Shown piece by piece: positions 5,676 through 6,437 of a stretch of 6,437 nt of DNA (position 1 is its first letter; every line of letters starts with the position of its first letter). Origin of the DNA: Streptomyces katrae. Its GTDB lineage: Bacteria > Actinomycetota > Actinomycetes > Streptomycetales > Streptomycetaceae. The DNA lies in contig NZ_JZWV01000720.1 of NCBI RefSeq assembly GCF_000966975.1, forward strand, positions 1 to 6,437. The letters are read 5' to 3'. A model generated the notes under the pieces. It saw only the letters and a program-made list of their open reading frames with translations. It searched no databases and was not told the DNA's origin. The position numbers and the translations under genes are program-made.

Positions 5676-6095
5676 ATGCTGGTTCGCAAGTTGAAGGCGG
5701 CCGCGGTCGCGGCCACTGCGGTGGCGAGCGCCGCGGTGATGGCCACACCGGCCCAGGCGGGGGCGGCCTACTGCTCGCATGGAGGCGGCGCCTACCTCTG
5801 CGAATACTCGCCGACCACCCGCGTCCTGCCCAACGGCACGAAGCAGGACTTCGTCGTCGGCACCGACCGCGCGGTGTGGACCCGCTGGACGGACTCCGAC
5901 GGGGACTGGTCGCGGTGGATCTCCATGGGCGGCAAGGCGTACAGCAAGGTGTACACCTACGACTACGACACCAGCGACCCCTGGTCCTTCCGAATGTTCT
6001 ACTACGACCAGCAGGCGGAGTACTGGGGCCGTAACCGCGATCACGACGGCAACTGGTCCGGGTGGATCCACTACGACACCCCGCTCAACGGCTGA
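5676..6095 (+). CDS. Small secreted protein with two beta-propeller-lectin-like repeats
   Basis: This is a 139-residue product. A Sec signal peptide is clear: basic MLVRKLK, an Ala/Val-rich core (8-23), and TPAQA with probable cleavage after Ala28, giving a mature chain of about 111 residues. The mature part has one Cys pair (Cys33, Cys42) that could form a disulfide. Two repeats follow with 49-residue spacing: DSDGDWSRW (73-81) and DHDGNWSGW (122-130), identical at six of nine positions. The preceding segments GTDRAVWTRW (62-71) and DQQAEYWGRN (111-120) correspond. The layout, a residue-bearing strand then WSxW, recalls blades of PLL-type fucose-binding or tectonin-like propellers. Two blades are too few for a closed propeller, so oligomerisation or another fold is possible. 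The DxDG[DN] loops could also bind calcium. The gene stands alone, divergent from the ligase remnant, and is followed by a strong hairpin. Secretion is well supported; sugar binding is inference. Confidence 0.87.
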   Translation: MLVRKLKAAAVAATAVASAAVMATPAQAGAAYCSHGGGAYLCEYSPTTRVLPNGTKQDFVVGTDRAVWTRWTDSDGDWSRWISMGGKAYSKVYTYDYDTSDPWSFRMFYYDQQAEYWGRNRDHDGNWSGWIHYDTPLNG

Positions 6096-6105
6096 CCACC
6101 ACGAG

Positions 6106-6131
6106 CCGGCCGCATGACCCCAGCGGCCCGG
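6106..6131 (+). terminator. Weak bulged hairpin just after the secreted-protein stop
   Basis: CCGGCCGC (6106-6113) can pair with GCGGCCCGG (6123-6131) if one C is bulged, leaving a 9-base loop. It precedes the much stronger hairpin at 6153-6193 and may be incidental. Confidence 0.2.
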
Positions 6132-6152
6132 CCGGAGCTCCCCCAGCCCGTA

Positions 6153-6193
6153 CGACGGGTTCCGTGAACGGGAAGCGTTCGCGGAACCCGTCG
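6153..6193. terminator. Strong 18-bp hairpin, probable bidirectional terminator
   Basis: The arms at 6153-6170 and 6176-6193 pair over 18 bp with one wobble position (T6164 opposite G6182) and a 5-base loop (GGAAG). It lies 57 bases after the secreted-protein stop and about 38 bases past the minus-strand stop at 6232, so it sits between two convergent 3' ends. The lack of a T-tract fits actinomycete practice. Confidence 0.8.
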
Positions 6194-6231
6194 CCGCCCC
6201 GCTCAACGACGAGCGAGGTGGCCTGTCACGC

Positions 6232-6437
6232 TCAGTCGACGCCGAGTTTCGCGAGGGCGGCGAGCTGGTCGGTGGTGGGCTTGTCCCGGCGGCTCTCGGT
6301 GTTGGAGACCCACACACCCAGCTTCACGACCACCGGCTCGGCCCCACCTTCGACCTGCGATCTCTTCGCCGTGGGCGCGGGGCGCCGGCCGGAGGGCGCC
6401 TTCCCGCTCCACCCACTGCGCAAGGGCCGCCAGGCCC
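6232..6437 (-). pseudogene. 3' end of a helicase-associated (HA) domain protein, frameshifted, cut by window edge
   Basis: Reading in from the window edge on the minus strand, one frame gives GLAALAQWVEREGALRPAPR then AHGEEIA. Sense then shifts to the next frame: VEGGAEPVVVKLGVWVSN, then TESRRDKPTTDQLAALAKLG and VD. Joined, this closely follows the C-terminal helicase-associated repeat seen in large Streptomyces DEAD/DEAH-type proteins (LGVWxxNxxSRRDKLTxxQLAALAxLGVxWA). One surplus base near 6354-6355 (a C in a CC pair on the plus strand) explains the shift. The end also looks mutated. The usual W-A-stop is here stop-Ala-stop (TGA GCG TGA on the minus strand), consistent with TGG changed to TGA at 6232-6234. 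The HA domain is a Trp-centred helical repeat thought to bind nucleic acid. The gene body lies outside the window, so whether the rest is intact cannot be judged. A sequencing error could also explain the extra base. Confidence 0.7.

Noticed and set aside
6079..6208. 12-bp direct repeat CCCCGCTCAACG at 6079-6090 and 6197-6208, considered as an attachment or target-site duplication
   Set aside because: An exact 12-mer pair is about what chance gives in a window this size and GC content, and the DNA between the copies is just a gene end plus a terminator.

Overview
The window is high-GC actinomycete DNA. GC-rich third codon positions, GAGGAGG/AAGGAG-type ribosome binding sites, an Ala-rich Sec signal peptide and the protein families present all suggest Streptomyces or a close relative. 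This is inferred from sequence style and remembered family resemblance, not from a database search.

Left part (about 1-3740): an intact small regulatory and catabolic locus. A GntR/MocR-type regulator with a PLP-aminotransferase-like domain (+, 2236-3681) is divergent from a small ABM-fold putative monooxygenase (-, 1818-2135). A type B carboxylesterase (-, 121-1548) lies 269 bases further along in the same direction as the ABM gene. The 100-bp divergent gap carries GTCC/GGAC half-sites around a TATACA box that ends 10 bases before the regulator ATG. This suggests a MocR operator and a leaderless regulator mRNA. The esterase may or may not belong to the same regulon. Bases 1-120 hold only a possible weak hairpin after the esterase. 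The 1549-1817 gap shows nothing convincing beyond the esterase ribosome binding site.

Middle part (about 3740-5560): mostly gene decay. A frameshifted coiled-coil/winged-helix-like remnant (+, about 3791-4183) is followed by a doubtful HTH-like scrap near 4265-4420. Next comes one apparently intact 153-residue protein with two CxxC motifs (-, 4416-4877), then a repeat-bearing upstream region (4878-5124). Last is the C-terminal part of an ATP-dependent DNA ligase lacking its catalytic KxDG lysine motif (-, about 5125-5520). A short imperfect repeat (3804-3822 and 5099-5117) sits at the edges of both remnants.

Right part (5676-6437): a small secreted Trp/Tyr-rich protein with two beta-propeller-lectin-like repeats (+, 5676-6095). 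A strong 18-bp hairpin follows, and it is probably a terminator shared with the convergent 3' end of a helicase-associated-domain protein (-, 6232-6437, cut by the window edge). That last reading frame is broken by an extra base and an early stop.

No complete mobile element, CRISPR array, tRNA or rRNA is visible. I see no convincing new multi-gene system. The best leads are the MocR-ABM divergon, the two-repeat secreted protein and the repeated LFQKP-coding scrap.
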